A stretch of 46,411 nt of DNA from Bryobacterales bacterium (GCA_947467395.1 CANIIC010000011.1:1-46411); one strand, 5' to 3'; positions 1 through 8,268 are shown, numbered from the stretch's first letter. A program made the numbers and translations. The notes: generated by a model from the letters alone, not told the origin.

Positions 1-504
1 GAACGGCATCACACTGAAATTCCCAATGCGGACGGGGATCCCGGTCAGCAGCAGGTGGGCGGCTTTGTACAGGCGGTACAGGACCTGGAAGAGCAGGCTT
101 TCGGCGCGGCGGGTGCGGGCGGCGAAGACGGTTTTCGATTGCCCGGCCTGAAGGAAGTCTTGCAGCAGTTGGACGGCGCCTTCCGGGGTATCCTCACCAT
201 CGGCATCCATCACCAGCACGGCGTCGCAGGGGATGTGCTGCTCAATGTAGGCGAGTCCAACGGCGATGGCACGCTGATGCCCCAGGTTTCGACGTAACCG
301 AAGACTCTGGATGTTCTTGATTCGGCTACCGATCCCCGACGGGCTGGGGGTCCAGGGGGTCGCCGAAAGGTCGTCCACGGCCAACACCAGAGCCTCGCAC
401 GGGACAGCAGCAAGAGCCCGGTCCAGGCGATGGATCAGCTCGTTAGCCGAAGCCCAATCGTCGCGGACTGGCATCAGGATGGTGAGCCGCAGCGTGTTCC
501 CCAC
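1..504 (-). CDS. Glycosyltransferase family 2 (C-terminus beyond window)
   Basis: The minus strand is open from a GTG at 504 to the window edge and gives the first 168 residues of a GT-A fold glycosyltransferase. Visible are the opening beta strand (LRLTILMPVRDD), a second strand ending VLAVDDLS, the family segment LRRNLGHQRAIAVGL, and the nucleotide-sugar/metal-binding DADGEDTPE around residues 108-116. This arrangement is that of dolichol-phosphate-mannose-synthase-like GT2 enzymes, which transfer a sugar from a nucleotide or polyprenyl donor at the membrane. The start is uncertain: no clear ribosome site precedes the GTG, and the in-frame ATG at 474 would remove the first strand. It is divergent from the M48 gene at 614. 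The acceptor cannot be judged because the C-terminal half is missing. Confidence 0.85.
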   Translation of the reverse strand, partial: MGNTLRLTILMPVRDDWASANELIHRLDRALAAVPCEALVLAVDDLSATPWTPSPSGIGSRIKNIQSLRLRRNLGHQRAIAVGLAYIEQHIPCDAVLVMDADGEDTPEGAVQLLQDFLQAGQSKTVFAARTRRAESLLFQVLYRLYKAAHLLLTGIPVRIGNFSVMPF

Positions 505-613
505 AGGGAACCATGGTAGCCCGACTGGGTGCGCCGACGGAATTTTGTACCCCGGGACCCCGTCCGCGCGTCCAATCTGCAAGAAGTATACTTGTGAGTG
601 GAGGAGTGCCCCT

Positions 614-1675
614 ATGCGTCGCCTATCAGTTTTGTTGGTGATCGCCGCTTTCTCGACAGTCGGGTTCGCCGCGGATACGAAGGATGAGAAGACCGCCGCA
701 GCCGCCGCGCTGAAGGAAGAGAAGGCCCGGAAAGAGGCCGAGAAGAAGGCCGACGCTGCCGCCAAGAAGGTCGCGAAAAAGAACGATCCCAATGAGATCG
801 GCAATCGCGAAGTCGGCAAGGGCGTCAACTTCTACTCCATCGAAAAAGAAATCGCCCTGGGCAAGGGCCTTGCTCAGGAAGTGGAACGCCAGGCCAAGAT
901 CGTCGATGACCCGGTGATCGCCGAGTACGTGAATCGCGTGGGCCAGAACATCGTGCGGAACTCCGATGCTCAGGTGCCGTTCGTGATCAAGGTGGTAGAA
1001 GACGACGCGGTGAACGCGTTCGCGCTGCCGGGCGGGTTTTTCTTCGTCAATACGGGCCTGATTCTGAAAGCGCAGACCGAAGCCGAACTGGCGGGCGTCA
1101 TGGCGCACGAAATTGCACACGTGGCGGCTCGACACGGTACGCGTCAGGACACCAAAGGCCAGATTGCCAGCTACGCCACGTTGCCGATGATCTTCATGGG
1201 CGGCGGCTGGGCAGCCTACGGTATGCGGCAGGCCGCACAGGTACTGATCCCGCTGGGATTCCTGAAATTCTCCCGTGCCTACGAACAGGAAGCCGACAAC
1301 CTGGGCCTGCAGTACATGTACAAAACCGGCTATGATCCGGTGGCCTTCGTCGACTTCTTCGAAAAGATTCAGGCGATGGAGAAGACCAAGAAGGGCACCA
1401 TCAGCCAGTTCTTCTCCACCCACCCGCTGACCGATAGCCGCATCACGGACGCGCAGAAGAACATCCAGAACAACCTGGAATCGCGGCCGGAGTATCTGGT
1501 CACCACGTCAGAGTTCAACAAAGTGAAGACTCGCCTGGCCATGCTGGAGAATCGCCGCAAGGTGGATGACAAGAGCAAGGACGGCGGACCGACCCTGAAG
1601 AAGAAGCCGGGTTCGACGGGCGACGACAAAGACGCCGACGACAAGGACGAGCGTCCGAAGCTGGAACGCCGCTAA
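614..1675 (+). CDS. Secreted M48 family zinc metalloprotease
   Basis: This is a 353-residue exported protease. The start at 614 is chosen because GGAGG lies about 10 nt upstream and because a classical signal peptide (MRRLSVLLVIAAFSTVGFAA) begins here; the frame stays open upstream but looks non-coding. Residues 21-60 are a Lys/Glu/Ala-rich helix, probably coiled. The Zn-binding HEIAH is at 165-169 and the third ligand is E226 in EQEADNLG, as in the M48B/BepA-LoiP group that acts on misfolded outer-membrane proteins in the periplasm. The last 40 residues are low-complexity Lys/Asp/Glu. There is no lipobox, so it is probably soluble. A TATACT at 587-592 could be its -10 box. The exact substrate is unknown. 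Confidence 0.92.
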   Translation: MRRLSVLLVIAAFSTVGFAADTKDEKTAAAAALKEEKARKEAEKKADAAAKKVAKKNDPNEIGNREVGKGVNFYSIEKEIALGKGLAQEVERQAKIVDDPVIAEYVNRVGQNIVRNSDAQVPFVIKVVEDDAVNAFALPGGFFFVNTGLILKAQTEAELAGVMAHEIAHVAARHGTRQDTKGQIASYATLPMIFMGGGWAAYGMRQAAQVLIPLGFLKFSRAYEQEADNLGLQYMYKTGYDPVAFVDFFEKIQAMEKTKKGTISQFFSTHPLTDSRITDAQKNIQNNLESRPEYLVTTSEFNKVKTRLAMLENRRKVDDKSKDGGPTLKKKPGSTGDDKDADDKDERPKLERR

Positions 1676-1698
1676 GTCGGGTTCAACAGAAACACGAA

Positions 1699-1722
1699 AG
1701 CCTCCGGATCGCTCCGGAGGCT
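1699..1722. terminator. Bidirectional rho-independent terminator
   Basis: A perfect 10-bp stem (AGCCTCCGGA / TCCGGAGGCT) with a TCGC loop lies between the convergent M48 gene and mscL. On the plus strand it is followed by CTTCGTTTTT, and on the minus strand by TTTCGTGTTT, so it can end transcripts from both sides. Confidence 0.88.
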
Positions 1723-1730
1723 CTTCGTTT

Positions 1731-2099
1731 TTAGCGGGCTTTCAGCGCGTCGCGAATTTCGGTCAGCAACTGAATCTCCGGAGGAGCCGGAGGCGGGCCA
1801 CCCGGAGGTGGCGGCGGGTACAGCTTGTTCATCATCAACTGGAATGGCTTAACGATCACGAAGTAAACGACGGCCGCTTTAATCAGGAACGCGATCACGG
1901 CGTTCAGGAAATTGCCGATCAGAATCGGACCCGCGGTGATCGTGGAGAAGTCCGGTTGTCCTCCCATGGAGGCAATAATCGGGGTGATCACGTCTTTCGT
2001 CACCGAGTCAACGATGCCACCAAATGCCGCGCCGATAATGACGCCGACTGCGAGGTCTACGACATTCCCCCGCAGGATGAAGTCTCTAAATCCAGCCAT
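1731..2099 (-). CDS. mscL: Large-conductance mechanosensitive channel MscL
   Basis: This 122-residue protein is a full-length MscL, the homopentameric inner-membrane channel that releases solutes on hypo-osmotic shock. It shows the amphipathic N-terminal helix (MAGFRDFILRGNVVDLAVG), a first pore-lining transmembrane segment (VGVIIGAAFGGIVDSV), a periplasmic loop with the usual PDFS-type sequence, a second membrane segment (FLNAVIAFLIKAAVVYFVIV), and a C-terminal cytoplasmic helix (EIQLLTEIRDAL). The linker between the second membrane segment and the last helix is unusually Pro/Gly-rich. AGGAGG about 8 nt upstream fixes the start. It is divergent from the small gene at 2148 and shares a terminator with the M48 gene. 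Confidence 0.97.
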   Translation of the reverse strand: MAGFRDFILRGNVVDLAVGVIIGAAFGGIVDSVTKDVITPIIASMGGQPDFSTITAGPILIGNFLNAVIAFLIKAAVVYFVIVKPFQLMMNKLYPPPPPGGPPPAPPEIQLLTEIRDALKAR

Positions 2100-2147
2100 C
2101 TGTTTTCCTCCTCTGATGTTCGGTCAGTGTACTACACTTGTGTTGGA

Positions 2148-2444
2148 ATGGCGCTGATTACTGTTACTTGTCCGTGCTGCCAGGCGGAACTGGTGATTGA
2201 TCCGGAACTCTCCGCCGTCATCCGGCACAAAGAGTACGTGAAACCACCCTCCATGGCAGATATGGAAGAGGCGGTACAACGTTTCAAAGGCGAAGCCAGC
2301 CGGCGCGAGGACGCGTTCAAGAAGTCCGTCGAGCAGCACAAGAATCAGAAGGACATCCTGAACAAGAAGTTCGACGAGATGCTGCGTCTGGCCAAAGAGA
2401 ATCCCGACGAGCCTCCGCCCAAGCGTGACTTCGACTTTGACTAA
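2148..2444 (+). CDS. Small Cys-pair / coiled-coil protein of unknown function
   Basis: The protein has 98 residues. It starts with a metal-binding-like cluster (TCPCCQAEL, Cys 8, 10 and 11), followed by a highly charged helix over residues 40-85 that probably forms a coiled coil, and an acidic tail (RDFDFD). Only one Cys cluster is present, so it would be half of a zinc ribbon unless it dimerises. There is no signal peptide, so it should be cytoplasmic. No proper Shine-Dalgarno sequence precedes the ATG; instead TACACT (2133-2138) ends 9 nt before it. The last 20 bases overlap nth, suggesting co-expression with that repair enzyme. I do not recognise the family; a conserved small acidobacterial protein is the best description. 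Confidence 0.7.
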   Translation: MALITVTCPCCQAELVIDPELSAVIRHKEYVKPPSMADMEEAVQRFKGEASRREDAFKKSVEQHKNQKDILNKKFDEMLRLAKENPDEPPPKRDFDFD

Positions 2445-3105
2445 AGTTCCCAAACCCAAGACAGCAGCAGAACGCAAAGCCCGTTTAGAGAAGATTCTCG
2501 AAGGGCTGGACCGGCTGTATCCGAACGTCACTTGTGCGCTGCATCATTCGAATCCGTGGGAGCTGCTAGTGGCGACGATTCTTTCGGCGCAATGTACCGA
2601 CGTGCGCGTGAATCAGGTGACCCCCGGGCTGTTCCGCAAATACCCGACGATCCAGGATTTCGCGTCCGTATCGCAGGACGAACTGGCGCAGGATATTCGC
2701 TCCACCGGCTTCTTCAACAACAAGGCCAAGAGCGTGATCGGCGCGGCGCGCAAAGTGCTGACCGATTTCGGCGGCGACATCCCGCAGGATATCGACAAGC
2801 TACTCACCGTGCCGGGCGCGGCTCGCAAGACGGCCAACGTGGTGCTGGGGACGGCGTTCGGCATCGCGAGCGGTGTGGTGGTCGACACGCACGTGCAGCG
2901 CATCTCACAACGCCTGGACCTGACGAAAGAAACAGAGCCGGTCAAGATCGAGCGGGATCTGATGAAGATCCTGCCCAAGGAGCGCTGGATTTCGTTCAGC
3001 CACCAGATCATCCATCATGGGCGCGGTCCCTGCGTCGCGCGTAATCCAAAGTGCGCGAATTGCGGCCTTCGCGACCTCTGTTACGCCTCCGACAAGACCG
3101 TCTGA
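2425..3105 (+). CDS. nth: Endonuclease III (DNA glycosylase / AP lyase)
   Basis: Nth removes oxidised pyrimidines and cleaves the abasic strand in base-excision repair. The 226-residue frame covers the whole family. The helix-hairpin-helix contains VPGAARKTANVVLG with catalytic Lys135, the catalytic Asp is D154 in VVVDTHVQR, and the 4Fe-4S loop C203-x6-C210-x2-C213-x5-C219 is intact. The GTG start at 2425 overlaps the preceding small gene by 20 bp; TTG at 2437 is an alternative, and residues 1-20 are a poorly conserved Lys-rich extension. The hairpin has GAARK where most Nth proteins have GVGRK. A GATACAAT just at its 3' end may be the promoter of the next operon. Confidence 0.96.
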   Translation: MTSTLTKVPKPKTAAERKARLEKILEGLDRLYPNVTCALHHSNPWELLVATILSAQCTDVRVNQVTPGLFRKYPTIQDFASVSQDELAQDIRSTGFFNNKAKSVIGAARKVLTDFGGDIPQDIDKLLTVPGAARKTANVVLGTAFGIASGVVVDTHVQRISQRLDLTKETEPVKIERDLMKILPKERWISFSHQIIHHGRGPCVARNPKCANCGLRDLCYASDKTV

Positions 3106-3138
3106 TACAATCCTCCCGAGTATTCAAGGAGCCTTCTG

Positions 3139-4131
3139 ATGCGCACACTTCTAGTGACGCTACTCTCTGCAACGGCGCTATTTGGGCAGGCCAAGGCGCG
3201 TACTCCCGTCATCTGTGATCGCGCGTGTCTGGAAGGCTGGGCCGAACGCTACCTGGACGCGATGGTGGCGCATGACGCATCGAAAGCCGGCTTCGCCAAA
3301 GACTCGAAGTTTACTGAGAACGGACAACGCCTGATCCCGCCCGATGGGCTGTGGAACACAATGACCGCCAAGGGCGCGTACCGGCTATTCGTCACGGACG
3401 TCGAGACACAATCGGTCGGGTTCTTCGGCAGCATCAAGGAAATGAACGCGGGCGCGATGCTGGGACTGCGCTTAAAGATCCGCAACAACCAGATCGCCGA
3501 AGCCGAGCAGTTCATCCAACGCAGTCCGAGTTCCGCGGCTGGTTTTGAGAAGATCGGGTATACATGGGCCGAATCGATTCCCGTTGCCGAGCGTGCATCA
3601 CGTGAAGAGTTGATCGCGACGGCGAACAAATACTTCACCGGCATGGCGTCGAACGACGGCAAGGGAGACTATCCGTTCGCCGACAACTGCAATCGCATTG
3701 AGAACGGTGGGAACACAACCAACGTGCCTCCGCCCACGGGGCAACAGCGTGTGGATCCCAAGACCTCGACCAACTACTCCGCACAGTGGAGTTGCATGGA
3801 ACAGTTCAAGAGCGGCCTGCTGCATTTCGTGACGCGCATTCGCGATCGCCGCTATGTGGCCGTCGATCCGGAACGCGGCTTGGTGATGGTGCTGGGGTTC
3901 TTCGATCATTCGGCCGGCGATACGCGGAACTTCGAAACGCCAGACGGGCGCAAGGTGTCCGCGGGTCCGCAGCAGCCCTGGACATGGGAAATCTTCGAAC
4001 TGTTCCGAATGGAGAAGGGCAAGATTTATCAGATCCAAGCCACGATGGAACGATCCCCGTACGGGATGAATTCGGGTTGGTCTGCGTGGGAAGACGGAAT
4101 GAGCCAGAGAGCTCGGGATGTGGCGAAATGA
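3139..4131 (+). CDS. Secreted DUF8021-like protein, copy 1
   Basis: This is a 330-residue exported protein with a signal peptide (about residues 1-20) preceded by AAGGAG. After the signal comes VICDRACLEGWAERYLDAM, which opens an NTF2/SnoaL-like alpha+beta half. A second half starts near residue 155 (REELIATANKYFTGM) and includes NDGKGDYPF, DNCNRIENG, VTRIRDRRYVAVDPERG and a closing GWSAWEDGMS. It is clearly paralogous to the protein at 4678-5727, with the same order of motifs. The family resembles DUF8021, whose activity I do not know. The four Cys residues (in CDRAC, DNC and WSC) suggest disulfides. The stop overlaps the next start (ATGA), so the three genes at 3139-5727 form one operon. 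TACAAT at 3106-3111 is a likely -10 box. Confidence 0.82.
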   Translation: MRTLLVTLLSATALFGQAKARTPVICDRACLEGWAERYLDAMVAHDASKAGFAKDSKFTENGQRLIPPDGLWNTMTAKGAYRLFVTDVETQSVGFFGSIKEMNAGAMLGLRLKIRNNQIAEAEQFIQRSPSSAAGFEKIGYTWAESIPVAERASREELIATANKYFTGMASNDGKGDYPFADNCNRIENGGNTTNVPPPTGQQRVDPKTSTNYSAQWSCMEQFKSGLLHFVTRIRDRRYVAVDPERGLVMVLGFFDHSAGDTRNFETPDGRKVSAGPQQPWTWEIFELFRMEKGKIYQIQATMERSPYGMNSGWSAWEDGMSQRARDVAK

Positions 4132-4670
4132 GCGCTTTAACGATCTTGATGAGCGGGCTGCTGCTGTTTCAGTCGTCGAGCCTCAAGCCGGCGATCGACA
4201 ACAATCGGGTCCGCGTGTGGGAAAGCCGCGTAGTCGCGGCTTCGTTTGAGAATGACACTGTCACGGTCACTGCCGATGGCAAGGTGGGCTTTCACAAGAA
4301 GGGTTCGCAGGCGGTGGATGCGAAGCTGATCGTGAGTTTGAAGCCTGCCACAGTGGCTCCTCTGGCGAACACCTCGGGCTTCCCGCTGGCGATGCCTCGC
4401 CCCGGCGCGAAACAGATCCTGGATAACGCTCGTGTCACGGTCTGGGACTATCGCTGGACCGTGGGCGAAGCCACGCCGATGCACTTTCACGACAAAGATG
4501 TGGTGGTGATGTTCCTCGAAGCCGGCGACTTGAAGTCGACGACGGCGAAGGGCGAAGTCACCGTGAATTCCTGGAAGCCGGGCACGATTCGCTTCAACGC
4601 GCGCGATCGCGTGCACACCGAAGAACTGGTGCGCGGAACGCAACGGGCCATCATCATCGAGTTGAAATAG
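4128..4670 (+). CDS. Cupin-like small protein between the DUF8021 paralogues
   Basis: The protein has 180 residues. The ATG at 4128 overlaps the previous stop by four bases, a translational-coupling arrangement. The N-terminus (MSALTILMSGLLLFQSSS) may be a short signal or anchor. Two similar halves can be seen, each opening with a DNxRVxVW segment (NNRVRVWESR and NARVTVWDYRW). The second half carries the metal-site style sequence PMHFHDKDVVVMFLEAG and later FNARDRVHTEEL, typical of a bicupin barrel. The first half lacks the His cluster, so only one site is likely to bind metal. The substrate is unknown. Its position between two secreted paralogues suggests a shared extracytoplasmic pathway, but that is inference. 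Confidence 0.82.
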   Translation: MSALTILMSGLLLFQSSSLKPAIDNNRVRVWESRVVAASFENDTVTVTADGKVGFHKKGSQAVDAKLIVSLKPATVAPLANTSGFPLAMPRPGAKQILDNARVTVWDYRWTVGEATPMHFHDKDVVVMFLEAGDLKSTTAKGEVTVNSWKPGTIRFNARDRVHTEELVRGTQRAIIIELK

Positions 4671-4677
4671 GACCTGC

Positions 4678-5727
4678 ATGAAATCATTGCTCGCTCTTCT
4701 CTTGCTGGGGGCATCGCTGCAGGCGCAGACACCGCGCCCGTGCGATCGCGCGTGTCTCGAAAACTTCGTCGACCTCTACATGGAAGCGCTGATCGCGCAC
4801 AAGCCCGCACAGGTCCCGCTGGCGGCGCGCGTGAAGAACACCGAAGACGGCGTGCGACTGGAACCGGGAGACGGCTTCTGGCGAACCGCGCAGGCCAAGG
4901 GCTCCTATCGTTTGTTCAATACCGATGTCGAGGCCGGGCAAGTCGTGTTCCTCGGCACCATGCGCGAGGTGCCGTCGCTGCCCGTCATCGTTGCCATTCG
5001 CTTAAAGGTCGTGAATCGGCAGATCACAGAGATCGAGAACTTCGTCGTGCGTGATGCGTTCTACGCCAAGCAGATGGAAGACCTAGGTCGTCCAGGCGAA
5101 GTCTTCGCCACCGCGATTCCTGAAGCGCAACGATCTACGCGCGAAGCTCTGATCCTGACCGCGAACACCTACTTGAGCGCGATCCAACGCAATGACGGCA
5201 AGGGTAAGTATGAGTTCTTCGCGCCCGACTGTAACCGCTTTCAGAACGGTGCGCAGACCACGAATCGCACCACACCGTATCCGGCGCCACCGCCGCCTCC
5301 GCCGGGTCGTGGTGGCGCAACAACTGCTCCCGCGATTCCCGAAGCTACGCTCAAAGTGATGGCCGATCTGCTGGGTATGAGCTGCGAAGCGCAGTTCAAA
5401 GTCGGCTACTTCAACTACGTCACCCGCGTGCGCGACCGCCGCTTTGTCGCTGTGGATCGCGAGCGCGGGGTGCTCACCGCCATTTGGGCCGCCGACCAGC
5501 CCTCGGGCAAATATGCGACGTTCAAGCTGCGCGATGGCCGCGAGATCACCGCAGGACCGTTGAAGCCCGAAACGCTGGCGATCGTCGAGATGTTCAAGAT
5601 CGAAGGCGGCAAGATCCGCCGCATCGAAGCCGCACAGATGACCGTGCCTTACGGGATGATCACCGGTTGGTCCAGCTGGGAAGATGGCATGTCCGCCAAA
5701 CCGCAGGACGCGCGCGACGCTAAGTAG
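4678..5727 (+). CDS. Secreted DUF8021-like protein, copy 2
   Basis: This 349-residue paralogue of the 3139-4131 protein starts 7 nt after the cupin gene. It has a signal peptide (MKSLLALLLLGASLQAQ), then PCDRACLENFVDLYMEAL, NDGKGKYEF, DCNRFQNGAQTTN, VTRVRDRRFVAVDRERG and a C-terminal GWSSWEDGMS, in the same order as copy 1. It differs by a proline/glycine-rich insert around residues 200-222 (YPAPPPPPPGRGG). The Cys residues of CDRAC, DCN and SCEAQ are kept. The gene runs into the convergent STAND NTPase gene: the two stop codons overlap by 8 bp (5720-5727). No function is known to me. A SnoaL-like hydrolase or isomerase fold or a binding role is possible. Confidence 0.82.
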   Translation: MKSLLALLLLGASLQAQTPRPCDRACLENFVDLYMEALIAHKPAQVPLAARVKNTEDGVRLEPGDGFWRTAQAKGSYRLFNTDVEAGQVVFLGTMREVPSLPVIVAIRLKVVNRQITEIENFVVRDAFYAKQMEDLGRPGEVFATAIPEAQRSTREALILTANTYLSAIQRNDGKGKYEFFAPDCNRFQNGAQTTNRTTPYPAPPPPPPGRGGATTAPAIPEATLKVMADLLGMSCEAQFKVGYFNYVTRVRDRRFVAVDRERGVLTAIWAADQPSGKYATFKLRDGREITAGPLKPETLAIVEMFKIEGGKIRRIEAAQMTVPYGMITGWSSWEDGMSAKPQDARDAK

Positions 5728-8248
5728 CCAACGCCGCGCGAATCTCGTCTTCGTGCGGCAGCTTCTCTATGCGCGATGCATCGAACGGAGCCAGCTGCGG
5801 CACGTCCGCTTCAAGCACCTTCAGGAAGAACCGGCACCGTTCCAGATCGGCCGCGTAGCAGTACGGAGGACCGTCATCCCATGCAGACACGTAGGCCTTG
5901 ATCGCGCAAGTCTTGGCGGCCTCCGGATATCCGAGTTCCAAACACGCTTCCGCCGAGTAGTAGTTGTTGTTGGCCTGCCCCAGCGCCTCGCGAGCTTCTT
6001 CCTCACGGCCCATCCGCGCCAACGCCAGCGCTCGTAATGAGAACGGAAGGCCCGCTCGTTCGCCCGTGCGACGAATAATTTCGACAGCCGCATCGGCCGA
6101 AGCCAGCGCCGCGTCCAGATTCTCCCGCTCGATCTCCCAACGCGCGCGCAGGATATGAATCTCCTTCTGCCCAATCAGGTTGTTCGCCGTGCGCGCGACG
6201 GACTCGCCTTCATCCAGTAGCGCCTCGGTGAGCGTGCCTTCTTCCAGGGCGATACTGGCCTGCAACACTTCGGCATCGCCGCGTTGATAGACGGTGCGAC
6301 CGGGCGTCGGATATGAGCGGAACTTGTCCAGCAATTGCCGAGCTTCGTCGTAATGCCCCTGCGACGCTGCCGCATGCGCTAGCGAGAGATGCGCGATCGC
6401 TTCCCCGCTGGAGTTCCCTGCCCGCTTGGCCAGTTCGAGACTCAACTCCAAGCCGCGCGTGCCCGTCGCCAGACCCCGACCCATCGACAAATTGCGAACC
6501 TCAATCGATAGATTCACCCAGTCCCGTTCGGCCAAGTCGAGCGCGATCGTCGTCGCTTCCAGCTTGCGAGCCTTCTCCACTTCACCCGTATGCGACAGCG
6601 CGATCGACAACGCCCCCAGCACGTAGCTCGCAGGTCTCGCGCCCAACGCATGCCACGGCTCTTCCCCGGCTTTATCGAGCAGCTCTTCCAGAAGCTCCAC
6701 GACCACACCGTAGGCGCCAACCGAGTACATCAACGAATTCGCCAGCTCGCCGAAATAGTGCGACGCAGCTTCCTTCAGCAGCCCCGCGCCAATCAGCAAC
6801 CGGAACACTTCGATGCTGTTCTTCAGGTGCGCAAGTTCGGTGGCGCGCTTGTAATCTTCTGGCGGCATCGCGGCGAAATGATCTCGCAACGCGCGATACG
6901 TTCCCGCCCGATCGGACTGATCCAGCTGATCGAACGCCACGCCCCGCACTGCGGGATGCAGGTCATACGTATTCGCCTGCTGATCCCACTGCAGCAGGCC
7001 ACGCTCCCCCAGTGTCTTCAACGCAGCGTGCAGTTCCACGACGCCCTCATACGGACTGATCACGCAGATCGTCTCGTACGATGCCGTGTCGCTCAACACC
7101 GCAATGCGCGCGAGCAGCTGCCGCTGGCGCGGATCCAGACCGCCAATCGCGAACTCCAGAATATGCGCGTTGCGATGCTTAGGATCCACCTCGGTGAGCC
7201 GCAACCGGCCGCCCGCGTCCGGGTCTGCGATCCAGTCATCGAAGAAGCCCGGATGCGCAGGATAATCGTTGACCATGCCGCACACCACGCGCAGCACCAG
7301 CGCGTGGCTGCCGAACAGAGCGGCGAAATCTTGAATGAAGCTCGCGGTGCCTTTCACGCCCGCAGCCCTCGCGAGCGATTCGGCATCCCGCGGAGTGAGG
7401 CCGGTCAAGGCGTGATGCCGTACGATGCCTTCAAGCGCCTTTGGCATCAGGCGCGACGTGAACAGAATCTTCGACGGCGCGCAATCCACCAGGGTGCGCA
7501 CCAGTTCGGCGTCCACTGGATTCGTACACTGCCGCAGGTCTTCCTCGATCCTGTCATCGCGAATCTGCGCCTTGTCCAGGTGATGATACGCAGCCAGAAT
7601 CCGCTCGAAGCCGTCCAGCACCAGCAGGAAACGGCGCTCGCGCAAAGCGGCCACCAGTGCCCGGGTCACTTCCCAATCGTCGGATTCGCGATAGACCTCT
7701 TCGTCCTGCTCGGTCACGTAGGCCAGTGCATGCCTCACGAAACCGCGCACAGAACTGCCGCGTTCGTAGAAACTCCACCACAGGCGCCCGGAGAGCCCTG
7801 GGATCTGTTTTTCGGCGTGCTCCTGCAGCCACTCCCAAGCCAGAGCACTCTTGCCCATGCCCCCGATGGCTTCGTAAACCATCGCGGGCTCGTCCGAAGC
7901 CGCCCAACGGTCCAGGTCCTGCAACTCCTGCAAGCGCCCGATGAATTTATAGGTCAGAGCGTAGGGAGGATTGGCGTACAACGCCGGAGGTCGCGGGATG
8001 GGGTGGGCATCGGCGATCGTGTGGGCCGCGTGCTCCTGCAGCCATGGCAAGATCTTCGCCTCCAGATTTGAGGCATCGCAGGTCAGCGTGGGAATCTTGC
8101 GTTCCGTCGCTGCGAGCTCGCCGATCTCGATGCACAGGTCAGCGGCGCCAGAGGCATCTTCGATGGGATGACAGCCCATGCGCAGCACCGCATCACGAGC
8201 GCGTTCGCGGCAGTCGAAAGAGGAGGTATGGATCAGGACACGCAGCAT
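5720..8248 (-). CDS. STAND-class (NB-ARC-like) NTPase with helical repeats
   Basis: The protein has 842 residues and is cytoplasmic. Residues 1-80 form a small alpha/beta domain (LRVLIHTSSFDCRERARDAV) that recalls the start of DUF4062/TIR-like effector domains but is too short to assign. The NTPase core follows: FIGRLQEL, Walker A AIGGMGKS (127-134), Walker B LLVLDGFER (208-216), sensor-like FTSR (263-266), a degenerate GLPLAL-type GSHALVLRVV, and a winged-helix region to about residue 450 (DLHPAVR). From about 470 to 820 there are helical TPR-like repeats that probably bind the trigger. STAND proteins switch from ADP-closed to ATP-oligomerised forms and serve in signalling or phage defence; which applies here is not shown. 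No separate effector gene is adjacent. The start region is covered by a perfect dyad. Confidence 0.85.
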   Translation of the reverse strand: MLRVLIHTSSFDCRERARDAVLRMGCHPIEDASGAADLCIEIGELAATERKIPTLTCDASNLEAKILPWLQEHAAHTIADAHPIPRPPALYANPPYALTYKFIGRLQELQDLDRWAASDEPAMVYEAIGGMGKSALAWEWLQEHAEKQIPGLSGRLWWSFYERGSSVRGFVRHALAYVTEQDEEVYRESDDWEVTRALVAALRERRFLLVLDGFERILAAYHHLDKAQIRDDRIEEDLRQCTNPVDAELVRTLVDCAPSKILFTSRLMPKALEGIVRHHALTGLTPRDAESLARAAGVKGTASFIQDFAALFGSHALVLRVVCGMVNDYPAHPGFFDDWIADPDAGGRLRLTEVDPKHRNAHILEFAIGGLDPRQRQLLARIAVLSDTASYETICVISPYEGVVELHAALKTLGERGLLQWDQQANTYDLHPAVRGVAFDQLDQSDRAGTYRALRDHFAAMPPEDYKRATELAHLKNSIEVFRLLIGAGLLKEAASHYFGELANSLMYSVGAYGVVVELLEELLDKAGEEPWHALGARPASYVLGALSIALSHTGEVEKARKLEATTIALDLAERDWVNLSIEVRNLSMGRGLATGTRGLELSLELAKRAGNSSGEAIAHLSLAHAAASQGHYDEARQLLDKFRSYPTPGRTVYQRGDAEVLQASIALEEGTLTEALLDEGESVARTANNLIGQKEIHILRARWEIERENLDAALASADAAVEIIRRTGERAGLPFSLRALALARMGREEEAREALGQANNNYYSAEACLELGYPEAAKTCAIKAYVSAWDDGPPYCYAADLERCRFFLKVLEADVPQLAPFDASRIEKLPHEDEIRAALAT

Positions 8249-8249
8249 G

Positions 8250-8268
8250 AATGGGGAGCCTCCCCATT
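8250..8268 (-). promoter_or_regulatory. Perfect 8-bp dyad over the STAND gene start region
   Basis: AATGGGGA-GCC-TCCCCATT is an exact inverted repeat ending 1 nt before the ATG at 8248. On the minus strand it contains GGGGAGG, the only Shine-Dalgarno candidate, and its upstream edge overlaps TACAAT (8271-8266), a -10-like box. It could be a repressor site or an RNA hairpin masking the ribosome site. Confidence 0.5.

Noticed and set aside
311-613. Upstream in-frame extension of the M48 protease gene
   Set aside because: It is antisense to the glycosyltransferase, and a strong ribosome site and signal peptide begin at 614.
5275-5330. Repeat array in the proline/glycine-rich insert of the second DUF8021-like gene
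   Set aside because: It is a short low-complexity coding stretch (poly-Pro and Gly), not a tandem repeat with a defined unit.
6590-8071. Plus-strand open frame of 493 codons inside the STAND gene
   Set aside because: It is antisense to a protein with clear NTPase motifs, its translation is Arg/His/Gln-rich without domains, and long shadow frames are expected in GC-rich coding DNA.
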